The notes under the pieces are model-generated. The model saw only the letters and a program-made list of their open reading frames with translations, had not been told where the DNA came from and ran no database searches. Positions 17,450-26,743 of a stretch of DNA of 64,000 bases are shown here, piece after piece. Every line of letters begins with the position of its first letter. Within the stretch, counting starts at the first letter, position 1. The DNA is from JBGSMX01 sp963790405 (lineage in GTDB: Bacteria > Actinomycetota > Coriobacteriia > Anaerosomatales > JAGXFU01), in contig CAWBOJ010000006.1 of the NCBI GenBank assembly GCA_963790405.1, forward strand, positions 496,001 through 560,000, written 5' to 3'. Made by a program: the position numbers and the translations under genes.

Positions 17450-18355
17450 GTGGATTTGATGCTCATAATCAAGGCTGTCGCGGCACTGAGCGTCATCGGT
17501 GTTGCTGCTTCAGGGATGCTTGCGGCCGCGTCGAAGCGCTTCGTGGTCGAGATCGATCCCCGGATCGAGAGCGTTTTGGCGGTACTGCCGGGTGCGAACT
17601 GCGGGGCATGTGGGAATCCGTCGTGTTTCGGCGCGGCGGAAGCGATGGTTCATGGTGATATCCCGGTGACCTCATGCACGGCTGGCGGACAGAGTGTGGC
17701 TGACGCCGTTGCTGATGCGTTGGGCGTGGAGAAATGCGAGGTCTCGTCCAGCGTCTCTATGCGTCATTGCGGAGGTGGCCGTGCGGCGTCGCGGCGTTTT
17801 GACTACGCAGGCGTAGATTCGTGCGCGGGTGCGGCACGCGTTGCAGGTGGGGACCTGACCTGTCCGTCGGGCTGCTTCGGCTACGGCGACTGTATTCGCG
17901 CCTGCCCCTTCGGCGCGATCAGTCTCGATGCGCGCGGACTACCGGTGATCGACCTTGACAAGTGCACTGGATGTGAGGTGTGCGTCCAGGAGTGTCCTCG
18001 CGGTGGTGCGGGTCTGCTGAAGATGGGCCCGGAAGATGGCGCAGTAGTTGTGCGCTGCAACTCGCACGACAAAGTACGCGCTCGCAAAGACTACTGCTCG
18101 ATGTGCTGCATCGCTTGCAGGAAGTGCGAGAAAGCATGTCCGGCTGATGCTATTCATGTGATCGACATGCTGGCTGTCATCGACTACGAGAAATGCACAG
18201 CGTGCGGTCAGTGTGTGAGCGTGTGTCCGCAGGAGTGTATCGATCTATCCGGTCGGTATGGCGAGCATAGCTCGTCCGATGTTGATGGACGGGGTCCGAA
18301 AGTCGATGGCTTCGCACCTCGCGTGGTGGTCGCGGAGGAGTCTGATGAGGCGTGA
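17450..18355 (+). CDS. rnfB: Electron transport complex subunit RnfB with extra ferredoxin motifs
   Basis: 301 residues; the ferredoxin-accepting subunit. One N-terminal membrane helix is followed by the CGACGNPSC cluster motif (about residues 50-58). Four ferredoxin-like cysteine groups follow: CPSGCFGYGDCIRACP, CTGCEVCVQECP, CSMCCIACRKCEKACP and CTACGQCVSVCP. This is more than the two of proteobacterial RnfB and resembles the multi-cluster form of anaerobes. Cysteine spacing suggests at least four [4Fe-4S] centres. GTG start, 10 bases after rnfA. Confidence 0.94.
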   Translation: MDLMLIIKAVAALSVIGVAASGMLAAASKRFVVEIDPRIESVLAVLPGANCGACGNPSCFGAAEAMVHGDIPVTSCTAGGQSVADAVADALGVEKCEVSSSVSMRHCGGGRAASRRFDYAGVDSCAGAARVAGGDLTCPSGCFGYGDCIRACPFGAISLDARGLPVIDLDKCTGCEVCVQECPRGGAGLLKMGPEDGAVVVRCNSHDKVRARKDYCSMCCIACRKCEKACPADAIHVIDMLAVIDYEKCTACGQCVSVCPQECIDLSGRYGEHSSSDVDGRGPKVDGFAPRVVVAEESDEA

Positions 18356-18705
18356 CCCGCGGTGACCGAGGTGTCGTAGCTGTTGTCTGTCTGCTCATTG
18401 TGGCGGCGTTTGTCACCGCTGCGGGGGGCGGATCTGCGCAGACCATTGTGATACGGGGGCCCCACGGAGTCACTCGAGTAGATCCGACGGTGACGCGGAC
18501 ATACTCCATCGAGGGTCGCGAGGGAACGGTCGTGTTCGAGGCTCGAGACGGAGAGCTTGTGTGCGTCGACTCGAGCTGTCGCGATCATGTGTGCGTCAAG
18601 CAAGGTCAGGTCGGGCCTGGTCGACCAGTCGTCTGCGCACCGAACGGCGTGGTCGCTTCGTTTGAAAGATCCAGCGACAGGAGTCTCGATGCGGTCTCGA
18701 GATGA
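18352..18705 (+). CDS. NusG domain II-containing membrane-anchored protein
   Basis: 117 residues. One N-terminal hydrophobic segment (residues 7-24) precedes a NusG_II-type domain (PF07009-like) with TRTYSIEGREGTVVFEARDGELVC and a CVDSSCRDHVCVKQG motif containing three cysteines. Such proteins often follow rnf genes in anaerobes; their role is unknown. The cysteines might hold a redox centre or disulfide outside the membrane. Its GTG overlaps the rnfB stop by 4 bases, so it is part of the operon. Confidence 0.8.
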   Translation: MTRGDRGVVAVVCLLIVAAFVTAAGGGSAQTIVIRGPHGVTRVDPTVTRTYSIEGREGTVVFEARDGELVCVDSSCRDHVCVKQGQVGPGRPVVCAPNGVVASFERSSDRSLDAVSR

Positions 18706-19219
18706 CGTGAGCTCCCATCGCATGACCGAGACGGCACTGCTACTCGCGTGTGCGTGCGTCCTTTCGTACGCAGAGTCGGTTCTCCTTCCGGCTTCACCGA
18801 TTCCAGGCTTGCGCATCGGCCTGGCCAATATCGCGGTAGTTGTGGCGCTGGATAGGATCGGCGCTTCAGCGGCGGCGATGGTCGCGATCGGACGCGTGTT
18901 CGTCGTGTGTGCCGCGATGGGCACGCTCATGGGGCCAGTGGGAGCGATGGCACTTGCCGGCGCGTTGTGCTCATGGGCGGCAATGGCCGGGCTCAGAGCG
19001 TGCGGCTCCCGCTTCAGCGTCGTTGGTTGGTCGGTGGCTGGGGCGTCAGTGCATGTCATCGCGCAGCTGGTGACTGCCTCCGTGATAGTTGGCTCGGGTG
19101 CCGTTATCGCTCTATCACCCGTTTCCCTCGCTCTGAGCCTACCCACCGGGCTCATGGTTGGCTTCGCAGCCCGACTGCTCATCTCCCGTATCTCCCGACC
19201 AGTTCTGTCGGTCGCCTGA
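18689..19219 (+). CDS. Gx transporter family protein (heptaprenyl diphosphate synthase component I-like)
   Basis: 176 residues, about five hydrophobic helices. The motif PGLRIGLANIAVVVAL near residue 37 is the hallmark of the Gx_transp/HepPP_syn family (PF07456), ECF-S-like membrane proteins frequently found beside rnf or quinone genes. ATG at 18689 has CAGGAG upstream and overlaps the preceding gene by 17 bases; longer in-frame extensions are unlikely. Substrate is unknown. Confidence 0.78.
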   Translation: MRSRDDVSSHRMTETALLLACACVLSYAESVLLPASPIPGLRIGLANIAVVVALDRIGASAAAMVAIGRVFVVCAAMGTLMGPVGAMALAGALCSWAAMAGLRACGSRFSVVGWSVAGASVHVIAQLVTASVIVGSGAVIALSPVSLALSLPTGLMVGFAARLLISRISRPVLSVA

Positions 19220-19238
19220 GTGCGAGGAGGTGGCGCCC

Positions 19239-19898
19239 ATGGCGCCGCGAGTGTCGGAGTGTTCGCGGGGGTCTCGCGAGTTGCTTCTGTCTGGATGTGC
19301 GGAATCGATTCCCGATGACGTACTGCTGTCGATGGTCTTCGACGACGACGGTTCGGCAGCTCGAGCATTGCTCGAACGGTATCGCACGCCTGCCGGTCTG
19401 TGGCGTGTCGGTGCCGAGGAGCTGGTTGAGCTTCCAGGTGTAGGTCCTGTTCGTGCGGCGCGCATCTTGGCGTGTCTTGAGATGTCGCGAAGAGCAGGCG
19501 TGTGGGCTAGCGGTCCGCGCCCGGCCATCTCCACTCCAGAAGATGTGGTTGCGCTGTGCTGGCCACAGATGCGTGGATCGGACCGGGAGCACTTCTGGGC
19601 CCTGCCTCTCAACACGAAGAACCGTCTGCTCAAGACGGTCGAGGTTTCGGTGGGTTCGCTCAACGCTTCGATCGTTCATCCGCGGGAGCTGTTCAAGCAA
19701 GCGGTCGCCCTGTCGGCCGCCTCGGTCGTGATAGTGCACAACCATCCCAGCGGGGATCCAGCGCCCTCAGGAGCTGACATCCAGCTGACGAGACGGCTCA
19801 TGAAGGCCGGGGACGTTCTCGGCATCGAAGTGCTCGATCATGTCATCATCGGCGACGGAGGAGAGCACTCTAGTCTTCGTGACCTTGGGTTGATGTGA
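19239..19898 (+). CDS. radC: RadC family JAB/MPN-domain protein
   Basis: 219 residues. The N-terminal helix-hairpin-helix with ELPGVGPVRAARI (about 62-74) suggests DNA binding. The C-terminal JAMM metalloprotease-like motif HNHPSGDPAPSGAD (about residues 168-181) contains the zinc ligands. The cellular role of RadC is unsettled despite its name. ATG at 19239 was chosen for the GAGGAGG at 19224-19230. In many genomes radC sits just upstream of mreB, as here. Confidence 0.92.
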   Translation: MAPRVSECSRGSRELLLSGCAESIPDDVLLSMVFDDDGSAARALLERYRTPAGLWRVGAEELVELPGVGPVRAARILACLEMSRRAGVWASGPRPAISTPEDVVALCWPQMRGSDREHFWALPLNTKNRLLKTVEVSVGSLNASIVHPRELFKQAVALSAASVVIVHNHPSGDPAPSGADIQLTRRLMKAGDVLGIEVLDHVIIGDGGEHSSLRDLGLM

Positions 19899-20022
19899 GT
19901 TGTGAGGCGCCACGGCTGACGCTTGCCGTCGGGGTGGTGGTCGCGGACGCGGGGTGCGGTCGCAGATACCGCTCCTACCTGCGGGATGTTGCTGTTTCGT
20001 AAGCCGTTCGCGCAATTTGCTG

Positions 20023-20031
20023 TGCTACACT
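20023..20031 (+). promoter_or_regulatory. Candidate extended -10 of the mreB operon
   Basis: TGc-TACACT is an extended -10 sequence, 125 bases before the mreB GTG in a 257-base gap after radC. No good -35 is seen, as is usual for extended -10 promoters. Nothing else was recognised in this gap. Confidence 0.35.
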
Positions 20032-20155
20032 TGTTCGGGTTGACGTGCTGCGGCCTACGGTCAATTGCGACCGCATGGCCGTTTCGTCGTGCATTGGGCG
20101 ATCGTTGGGTCGTCAAAGCGCGCCTAGAGGGGCGCAGCGAAAGGAGACAGCGACC

Positions 20156-21196
20156 GTGTCGCTTATCGATATGTTCTTTAATTCGTGGGGCGGCGATATG
20201 GCCGTTGACCTCGGCACCGCGAACACGTTGGTATCCGTTCGTGGCCGAGGGATTGTGCTGATCGAGCCCTCCGTCGTGGCCGTCGAGAAGGACACGAAAC
20301 GCGTGCTCGCGGTTGGGATAGAGGCGAAACGGATGCTCGGGCGTACCCCCGGCAGTATCGTCGCCATCCGTCCTCTGAAAGACGGCGTTATCGCTGACTT
20401 CGAGGTTACCGAGGCCATGCTGCGCTATTTCATCAACAAAACGCGCGTCAAGCGCTTTCCGTGGCAACCCAAGCCTCGTGTCGTCGTATGCGTGCCCTCC
20501 GGCGTGACCGAAGTGGAGAAGCGCGCCGTGTTCGAGGCTACGATGCAGGCCGGTGCACGACAGGCCTACTTGATCGAGGAGCCGATGGCTGCGGCCATCG
20601 GAGCCGGACTGCCGATACAAGAGCCGACGGGCAACATGGTCGTCGACATCGGCGGAGGCACCACAGAAGTCGCCGTGATCTCTCTGGGTGGCATCGTTGT
20701 CGCCCAGTCCATTCGCATTGCCGGCGACGAGTTTGACGAGGCGATCATCGGCCACGTCAAGCGCGTGTACAACGTTTTGATCGGTGAGCGCACGGCCGAG
20801 GAAATCAAGTTCGAGATCGGCAGCGCGTGGCCCTTGCTCGAAGAGGTTGACGTCGAAGTCCGTGGGCGCGACCTGCTCACGGGGTTGCCGAGGACCGTCG
20901 CGATGGAGTCCGAGGAGATTCGCGAGGCCATCGAAGAGACGCTGCAGGCCATCATCGCTGCGGTGAAGGCCACGCTCGAGCAGACGCCGCCGGAGCTCGC
21001 GAGCGACCTGATGGAATATGGCATCGTGCTGACAGGTGGCGGTGCGCTTCTTCGGGGACTCGACGATCGTCTCAAGCACGAGACCGGCATGCCGGTTCAC
21101 GTGTCCGAGAATGCCCTCACCAACGTCGTGGACGGATCGGCCATGGCGCTCGAGGAGATCGATGCCCTCAAGAAGGTCCTGACGGGCGCCAGGTAG
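20156..21196 (+). CDS. mreB: Rod-shape determining protein MreB
   Basis: 346 residues, the usual MreB length. Actin-like ATPase that forms membrane-associated filaments guiding lateral wall synthesis. The phosphate-1 loop VDLGTANTLVSV (about 17-28), phosphate-2 loop VVDIGGGTTEVAVIS (about 162) and the adenosine motif LTGGGALLRGLD are present. GTG at 20156 has AAGGAG 9 bases upstream; longer in-frame extensions would add a non-conserved tail. First gene of mreBCD-mrdA-rodA. Confidence 0.97.
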   Translation: MSLIDMFFNSWGGDMAVDLGTANTLVSVRGRGIVLIEPSVVAVEKDTKRVLAVGIEAKRMLGRTPGSIVAIRPLKDGVIADFEVTEAMLRYFINKTRVKRFPWQPKPRVVVCVPSGVTEVEKRAVFEATMQAGARQAYLIEEPMAAAIGAGLPIQEPTGNMVVDIGGGTTEVAVISLGGIVVAQSIRIAGDEFDEAIIGHVKRVYNVLIGERTAEEIKFEIGSAWPLLEEVDVEVRGRDLLTGLPRTVAMESEEIREAIEETLQAIIAAVKATLEQTPPELASDLMEYGIVLTGGGALLRGLDDRLKHETGMPVHVSENALTNVVDGSAMALEEIDALKKVLTGAR

Positions 21197-21207
21197 GGGG
21201 GCCGCAC

Positions 21208-22071
21208 GTGGCCATGCGACTCCCTGACACGGAGAGATCCGGCAGTGGGACTGCGGTGTTGATCGCACTCATTGTCGTGTCTCTCATCATCATTACCGTG
21301 TACTTTCGCGAAAGCGACAGCGGCCCATTGCATCGGCTTCGGCGAGGTGTGCAAGCGGTGACGACTCCTGTGGCGACTGCCGGAGACTGGGTCTTCACTC
21401 CGGTTGATGCTACGCGCGACTGGCTCGGGGGATTCGGTGTGTCGCGCGATGAACTCGAGACGTTGCGGACTCAGAATGCAGAACTGCGCCAGCGAGTTGC
21501 CGAGCTGGAAGAAGCGCGCCTGGAAAACGAGAGGCTCAGTGAGATTCTGGGTTTCATCGAGGCTCGCGAACTCGACGCTGTCGGAGCGCGCGTCATCGAA
21601 CGCCCGGTCAACGCGTGGGAAGGCACGATCGTCATCGACCGTGGTTCGGACGACGGCATCGGACCCGGCATGCCGGTTCTCGCACCCGAAGGGCTGCTCG
21701 GACAGACGATCGATGTCACCGCCCGTAGCGCGAAAGTCCGACTCATCACCGACCAGCGCAGCGGCGTGAGCGCGATGATCCAGTCGACCAGGGCAGGGGG
21801 CATCGTGCGCGGATCGATCGAAGGCTATTTGACCCTAGACTATGTGAGCCGTACGAGCACGGTCACCGCGGGTGACGTCGTGATTACGTCCGGCATAGGT
21901 GGCATCTACCCGAAAGGCCTGCTCATCGGAGAGGTCACCGACGTGCTTGTTGCCGACAACGACCTGTTCCCGCAAATCGCCGTACGGGCGTCGGCTAGGC
22001 TCGCCGGGATTGAAGAGGTCATCGTTCTGGTCGGTGCCGCTCCTGAAACGGATGTCGGTGGTGGCGAGTGA
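21208..22071 (+). CDS. mreC: Rod-shape determining protein MreC
   Basis: 287 residues. A single N-terminal transmembrane helix (about 14-32) is followed by a coiled coil (about 75-112, rich in ELETLRTQNAELRQRVAELEE) and the beta-rich MreC core with GSDDGIGPGMPVLAPEGLLG. MreC links MreB filaments to penicillin-binding proteins in the extracytoplasmic space. The GTG start is 11 bases after mreB; its stop overlaps mreD. Confidence 0.95.
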   Translation: MAMRLPDTERSGSGTAVLIALIVVSLIIITVYFRESDSGPLHRLRRGVQAVTTPVATAGDWVFTPVDATRDWLGGFGVSRDELETLRTQNAELRQRVAELEEARLENERLSEILGFIEARELDAVGARVIERPVNAWEGTIVIDRGSDDGIGPGMPVLAPEGLLGQTIDVTARSAKVRLITDQRSGVSAMIQSTRAGGIVRGSIEGYLTLDYVSRTSTVTAGDVVITSGIGGIYPKGLLIGEVTDVLVADNDLFPQIAVRASARLAGIEEVIVLVGAAPETDVGGGE

Positions 22072-22580
22072 ACAAATCGCTTCCCACTGCAGCCGCCCTT
22101 GTGATCGCCCTTCTGTTGCAGGTCGCAGTCGCTCCGCATCTCTCGATCGGCGGTGTCGTGCCGAACGTGCTGCTGCTGGTCGTGATCACGCTTGCGCTTA
22201 TCGAAGGGCGGAACGCCGGCGCTGTGGCCGGTTTTGCAGCCGGCTTGCTGTTCGACCTGCTTGGCGGTTCTGCGATCGGTGCTGCTGCTCTTGTCTTCAC
22301 CATCACCGGCTACCTCGCAGGATCGTTGCAGGAGCACATGTTCGCCGAGGGCTGGCTAATGCCGCTGACGGTGGTGTTCGTTGCCGGCCTGTCGACGGAG
22401 ATAGCGTATGCGATAGTGCTGTCTTTGGTCGGCGCGGGTAGCCCGTTTTGGACGTCGTTCGTGTGGGTGATCCTGCCGGCAGCAGTGTATAATGGCGCGC
22501 TGGCGCTGCTGCTGTATCCGTGGGTGGCGCGCTTCTTGCGTCGGGACCACCCGATGACCACATTTCACCGCATCGGCTAG
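22068..22580 (+). CDS. mreD: Rod-shape determining protein MreD
   Basis: 170 residues with about five membrane helices, an N-terminal VAPHLSIGGVVPNVLLLVVI region and a GFAAGLLFDLLGG motif typical of MreD. It completes the MreBCD module. GTG at 22068 overlaps the mreC stop by 4 bases. Confidence 0.9.
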   Translation: MNKSLPTAAALVIALLLQVAVAPHLSIGGVVPNVLLLVVITLALIEGRNAGAVAGFAAGLLFDLLGGSAIGAAALVFTITGYLAGSLQEHMFAEGWLMPLTVVFVAGLSTEIAYAIVLSLVGAGSPFWTSFVWVILPAAVYNGALALLLYPWVARFLRRDHPMTTFHRIG

Positions 22581-22645
22581 ATACGCATCTCGCGTTCGTT
22601 TGTGAGACGCTCGTCGCAGACCGCTCAGGAGAGTTCCGACACGAC

Positions 22646-24502
22646 ATGCCGACCTACCGAGAACAATTGAAGGGTCGTTTCGCAGCACTCGGACTGATTG
22701 TGGTGCTTGTGGTCGGCGTGCTGCTTCTGCGGCTGTGGAGCATGCAGGTCCTTTCAGGTGACGACTACGTTGCCATGGCGGAGAACAACCGCGTACGAGA
22801 GATCAGCACTGACGCTCCGCGCGGGCGGATTCTCGACCGAAACGGCGTTGAACTCGTGTCGAACCGCGCGACATTGGCGGTGTCTGTCCAGTCGGCAGCC
22901 GCAGATGACGAGGACTTGCTGTACCGCCTCTCGACGGTTCTTGACATGCCTGTTGAGGAGATTCGAGAGCGCGTCTCATCGAAACGTGAGGAAGCCCTTC
23001 GAGCGCGGGTCGTGGCAATCGACGCCTCCGAGCAGGTCGTGGCGTATTTGGCGGAGCATGAATCGGAGTTCCCCGGGGTCGAGATTCAAGTGATACCGGT
23101 ACGGGACTACCCGTCAGGAACGATTGCAGCCCATGTCCTCGGCTACACGGGCGAGGTGTCCGAGGAGCAGCTCAAGCAAGACGAGTTCGAAGGCTACGCG
23201 CTCGGCGACATCGTTGGAAAGACCGGCGCCGAGGTCCAGTTCGAGTCCGTGTTGCAGGGCGACAAGGGGTATCGGCGCATCGAGGTCGACGCGACGGGTG
23301 CCCCCAAAGGCATCATCGAAGAGGTCGACCCGATTCCAGGCAGCGACATCATTCTGACCATCGATGCCGAGGTGCAGAAGGTGGCCGAGGAAGCGCTCGT
23401 GCAGGCGCTGGCTGATGCGCACGCCGACGACTTCGTGGATGCTCGAGCTGCCGCAGCCGTGGCGGTTGATGTGAAGACCGGCGAAGTGCTGGCGATGGCC
23501 AGCTACCCGACATACGACCCGAATCTGTTTCTCGGCGGGATATCCAACGCGGACTGGGAATCTCTGACCGCGAAAGGCAGCGAATACCCGCTCAACAACC
23601 GTGCACTCATGGCGCTGTATCCTCCGGCCTCGACGTTCAAGGCGTTCACCGGACTCGCAGGTCTCCACTACGGGGTGACCACGGAATGGAAGCAGTACTA
23701 CTGCCCGGGCAAGTGGACCGAGATGGGCGAGAAGTGGCCCAAGTGGTGTTGGCTGCACTCGGGTCACAAGACGATGACCTTCCATAGTGGTGTGGTGGAG
23801 AGTTGCGACACCGTCTTTTATGAGATCGGCTACGAGTTCTACAAGCAAGGTGACGAGAAGTTGCAGAAGTACGCGCGGCAGTGGGGATACGGGACGAAGA
23901 CCGGTATTGACCTGCCGGGCGAAGTTGAGGGTCGGGTGCCGGACGCAGCTTGGAAGACGGAGTTCAACCAGAACTACCCCGAGTACCAGATGTGGCTACC
24001 CGGCGATACAGTGAACATCGCGATCGGTCAAGGCGACCTGCTGGCGACTCCGCTTCAGGTTGCCTCGGCGTACGCCGGTATCGCCAATGGTGGTCTCGTG
24101 ATGCGACCGCACGTGCTCAAGCAGGTGCTCGACTCCAAAGGCGAGGTCGTTGCTTCCACTGAGGCCGAAGCGGCCTTCAATCCCGAAGTCACGGCTGCCG
24201 AGCTTGACGTGATGCGACGTTGCCTGGTCGACGTGATCGAAGAAGGCACCGGCGAATCTGCGTTCCGTGGATTCGACGCGAGTGTCGCGGGTAAGACCGG
24301 TACCGCACAGGTGGCAGGCAAGGACGACTACGCATGGTTCACCGCGTTCGCGCCGGCCGGCGATCCGCGCTACGCGGTGGCAGTGGTGATCGAGCAGGGT
24401 GGCCATGGCGGCTCTGTGGCGGGTCCTGCAGGTCGCGAGATCCTCGCGGCACTTTTGGGGCTTCCGGTTGAGCACGTGCAAGCCACGGATGTCTCGAGGT
24501 AA
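22646..24502 (+). CDS. mrdA: Penicillin-binding protein 2 (peptidoglycan transpeptidase)
   Basis: 618 residues. A class B PBP: N-terminal transmembrane helix (about 13-34), dimerisation/pedestal domain with APRGRILDRNG near residue 57, and a transpeptidase domain. Active-site motifs are visible: STFK with the nucleophile at about S329, SCD (the SxN motif variant) near residue 390, and KTGTAQV near 551. It partners RodA in cell elongation. The ATG at 22646 is 65 bases past mreD with CAGGAGAG about 13 bases upstream, a somewhat long spacing. Confidence 0.95.
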   Translation: MPTYREQLKGRFAALGLIVVLVVGVLLLRLWSMQVLSGDDYVAMAENNRVREISTDAPRGRILDRNGVELVSNRATLAVSVQSAAADDEDLLYRLSTVLDMPVEEIRERVSSKREEALRARVVAIDASEQVVAYLAEHESEFPGVEIQVIPVRDYPSGTIAAHVLGYTGEVSEEQLKQDEFEGYALGDIVGKTGAEVQFESVLQGDKGYRRIEVDATGAPKGIIEEVDPIPGSDIILTIDAEVQKVAEEALVQALADAHADDFVDARAAAAVAVDVKTGEVLAMASYPTYDPNLFLGGISNADWESLTAKGSEYPLNNRALMALYPPASTFKAFTGLAGLHYGVTTEWKQYYCPGKWTEMGEKWPKWCWLHSGHKTMTFHSGVVESCDTVFYEIGYEFYKQGDEKLQKYARQWGYGTKTGIDLPGEVEGRVPDAAWKTEFNQNYPEYQMWLPGDTVNIAIGQGDLLATPLQVASAYAGIANGGLVMRPHVLKQVLDSKGEVVASTEAEAAFNPEVTAAELDVMRRCLVDVIEEGTGESAFRGFDASVAGKTGTAQVAGKDDYAWFTAFAPAGDPRYAVAVVIEQGGHGGSVAGPAGREILAALLGLPVEHVQATDVSR

Positions 24503-24506
24503 CGGG

Positions 24507-25649
24507 GTGGCTCGCATTCAGACTGCCGGAAGAACGGTGCGCTCCGAGACGGGGCTGATCCGCCGTTGGGTCAACGTGCCTCTCCTGGCATTCGTTGCCC
24601 TGCTCGTGGCGTACGGCAGTGTGATGGTGCAGTCTGCGACATCCGGGATGTCGGCGGGCGACGCGATGTTTCGTCGGCACTTGATCGGTGTTGCGATCGG
24701 GTTGGTGCCGATGGCGATCGCCTGGCTTTTTGACTATCAGTCTTTCAAAGGCTGGCTTGGGCCGCTCGTGGTTCTGGACGCGGTGCTGATCTTGAGCCCG
24801 CGCATTCCCGGACTCGGCTACGAGGCTGGGGGAGCGACGTCGTGGCTCGCTATCGGCGGGGTGCGCCTGTTCCAGCCCTCTGAACCTGCGAAGCTCGTTA
24901 CGATCGTCATCATGGCAATCGTAATCTCCCAGTACAAAGGGCGAATCGAGACGGGCAAGGACGTCGCTCGCATTGCGGGTTTTCTGGCCATTCCGCTCGG
25001 GTTGATCCTGCTACAGCCCGACCTGGGCACGGGCCTCGTCTTCATAGCGATCACCATGGGAATGCTGTTGGTCGGTGGCATGAAAGCGAAGTGGTTCCTC
25101 GTCTTTGCCGTAGTGGGCGTGCTCGCCATTGGTGTCGTGTTGAAGTTCGATTTGCTGGCCGAGTACCAGACGAACCGGCTGCTGGTCTTCGTCGATCCGA
25201 CACTCGATCCATCGGGCGCCGGCTACAACCTCGCGCAGTCGAAAATCGCGATAGGGTCCGGGGAGCTTACCGGCAAGGGCCTGGGGTCGGGGACGCAGTC
25301 GAACCTGAACTTCTTGCCGGAGCGCCATACCGACTTCATATTCGCGGTCCTTGGCGAAGAGCTCGGTTTTGCCGGGGCGGTTCTACTTCTGGGTCTGTAC
25401 TTGGCTCTGCTGGTTGCGGCGCTGGAAATATCCGCTTCCTCGCGAAATCTGTTCGGATCATTGATTGCCGCGGGCCTAATCAGCATGTGGACGTTCCAGG
25501 TATTGATCAACATCGGAATGACGATCGGGCTGATGCCGATCACCGGCATTCCGCTCCCATTCATGAGCTTCGGTAGCTCGTTCATGGTCACCAACCTTAC
25601 GGGAACGGGTATGCTGTTGAGCGTGTGGGCACGCCGCTACGGCGTGTGA
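24507..25649 (+). CDS. rodA: Peptidoglycan glycosyltransferase RodA (SEDS family)
   Basis: 380 residues, ten-helix SEDS glycosyltransferase polymerising lipid II during elongation. The signature near the C-terminus, GIPLPFMSFGSSFMVTNL, and the FLPERHTDFIFAVLGEELGF loop with the catalytic aspartate region are intact. The GTG at 24507 lies 4 bases after mrdA, preceded by GAGGT. Confidence 0.95.
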   Translation: MARIQTAGRTVRSETGLIRRWVNVPLLAFVALLVAYGSVMVQSATSGMSAGDAMFRRHLIGVAIGLVPMAIAWLFDYQSFKGWLGPLVVLDAVLILSPRIPGLGYEAGGATSWLAIGGVRLFQPSEPAKLVTIVIMAIVISQYKGRIETGKDVARIAGFLAIPLGLILLQPDLGTGLVFIAITMGMLLVGGMKAKWFLVFAVVGVLAIGVVLKFDLLAEYQTNRLLVFVDPTLDPSGAGYNLAQSKIAIGSGELTGKGLGSGTQSNLNFLPERHTDFIFAVLGEELGFAGAVLLLGLYLALLVAALEISASSRNLFGSLIAAGLISMWTFQVLINIGMTIGLMPITGIPLPFMSFGSSFMVTNLTGTGMLLSVWARRYGV

Positions 25650-25711
25650 TCGAAGCGCGGTCGGTAATGGCTGCGTGTCAATTCATCGAACCTGCCGAGG
25701 AGGGCACTCGG

Positions 25712-26743
25712 ATGCGTTTACCCGTAGATGTGCGCGACATAATCCGTTCTGGCTCGGAGATGCGCGATGAGCGCGAGAAGCCCATTCGCATCGCCGTGTT
25801 CGTCGAGGTCGACTCGCCTGACGAGTTGCTCGACGTGGTCCAGTCACGCTTCCGCCCGTACACGGCGAACGCATACCTGCACGTCGAAGTCGCCGAGCCG
25901 GGGACGCGACTTGTGGTGGATCCCTCGGCCGATGCGGTCGTGTGCCTGATCGGCAGCGGTGGTGCTTCCATCGTCGAATCGCTTGCCGATGCACGTGAGC
26001 GTGCGGTTCCTGCCGCTGCAGTGGCGCTTGCCGAGGATTCGATGGAGATCGCCGACCGCATCGGGCATCCCTATCGCGATACGTTCGCCGATCCTGATGC
26101 GGTGCGCGTGGTCGATGTGGATCTCGGCGAGTGGCTTGTCGAGCGGATAGGCTCCAAGCGACTGGCGATGGCCCACAATTTCGAGTTCATGCGTCGAGCA
26201 GTGGCAGTGGAGTACATCAAGAACACGGCGTTCCAGAATGCCGTCATCGGTGCAGTGGCGTTCATCCCCGGAGCCGACATGCCGCTGATGACGGCGAACC
26301 AGTCCAAGATGCTGCTCCAGGTCGCTGCTGCCTACGGTGAGCAGCTCGGAGTTGAGCGCTGGAAGGAACTTGCGGGTGTTGTCGGCGGTGCGTTCGTGCT
26401 ACGCACGATTGCTCGCCAAGGTGTTGCGTTCGTCCCCGGGTTTGGTTGGGCGATCAAGGCCGGCATCGGCTACAGCGGAACTGTCGCGATGGGATATGCG
26501 ACCATCAAGTACTTCGAAAGCGACGCCGACCTGGGTGATCTTCAGCAGCGACTCGAGCAGTACGGCGAGCAGGTCATGGGCAAGATTCGCTCCATGTCCA
26601 AACGCGAGCTGCGTCGGGCGCGCTCTGAGGCTGCCGAGACGTCCGCGCTTCCGACCCGCACAGAATCGGCGGTTGCATCCACGGCCTCTGAGCCGAGTGG
26701 CTCGACCGACTTGTCTGAGGAGCACGTCGCAGGTGACGCATAG
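25712..26743 (+). CDS. DUF697-like membrane-associated protein of unknown function
   Basis: 343 residues, not assigned to a known function. Residues 20-150 look like a nucleotide-binding-type alpha/beta domain, with strand-rich IRIAVFVEV and a glycine run GSGGASIVESL, but no clear Walker A motif. Residues 165-280 resemble the helical DUF697 region: NAVIGAVAFIPGADMPLMT and FVLRTIARQGVAFVPGFGWAIKAGIGY. DUF697 elsewhere follows GTPase or wall-associated domains. The C-terminus is Ser/Glu-rich and disordered. GAGGAGGG seven bases before the ATG at 25712 sets the start. The next gene overlaps it by 11 bases. Confidence 0.6.
   Translation: MRLPVDVRDIIRSGSEMRDEREKPIRIAVFVEVDSPDELLDVVQSRFRPYTANAYLHVEVAEPGTRLVVDPSADAVVCLIGSGGASIVESLADARERAVPAAAVALAEDSMEIADRIGHPYRDTFADPDAVRVVDVDLGEWLVERIGSKRLAMAHNFEFMRRAVAVEYIKNTAFQNAVIGAVAFIPGADMPLMTANQSKMLLQVAAAYGEQLGVERWKELAGVVGGAFVLRTIARQGVAFVPGFGWAIKAGIGYSGTVAMGYATIKYFESDADLGDLQQRLEQYGEQVMGKIRSMSKRELRRARSEAAETSALPTRTESAVASTASEPSGSTDLSEEHVAGDA

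Noticed and set aside
18208..19368. Antisense frame (about 386 codons) across rnfB, NusG-II and Gx genes
   Set aside because: Spans three real genes and has a Thr/Ala/Arg low-complexity composition.
19838..21268. Long open frame (about 476 codons) antisense to mreB
   Set aside because: Opposite strand of a certain gene; GC-rich codon bias creates such frames. Composition is His/Asp/Arg-rich with no recognisable motif.
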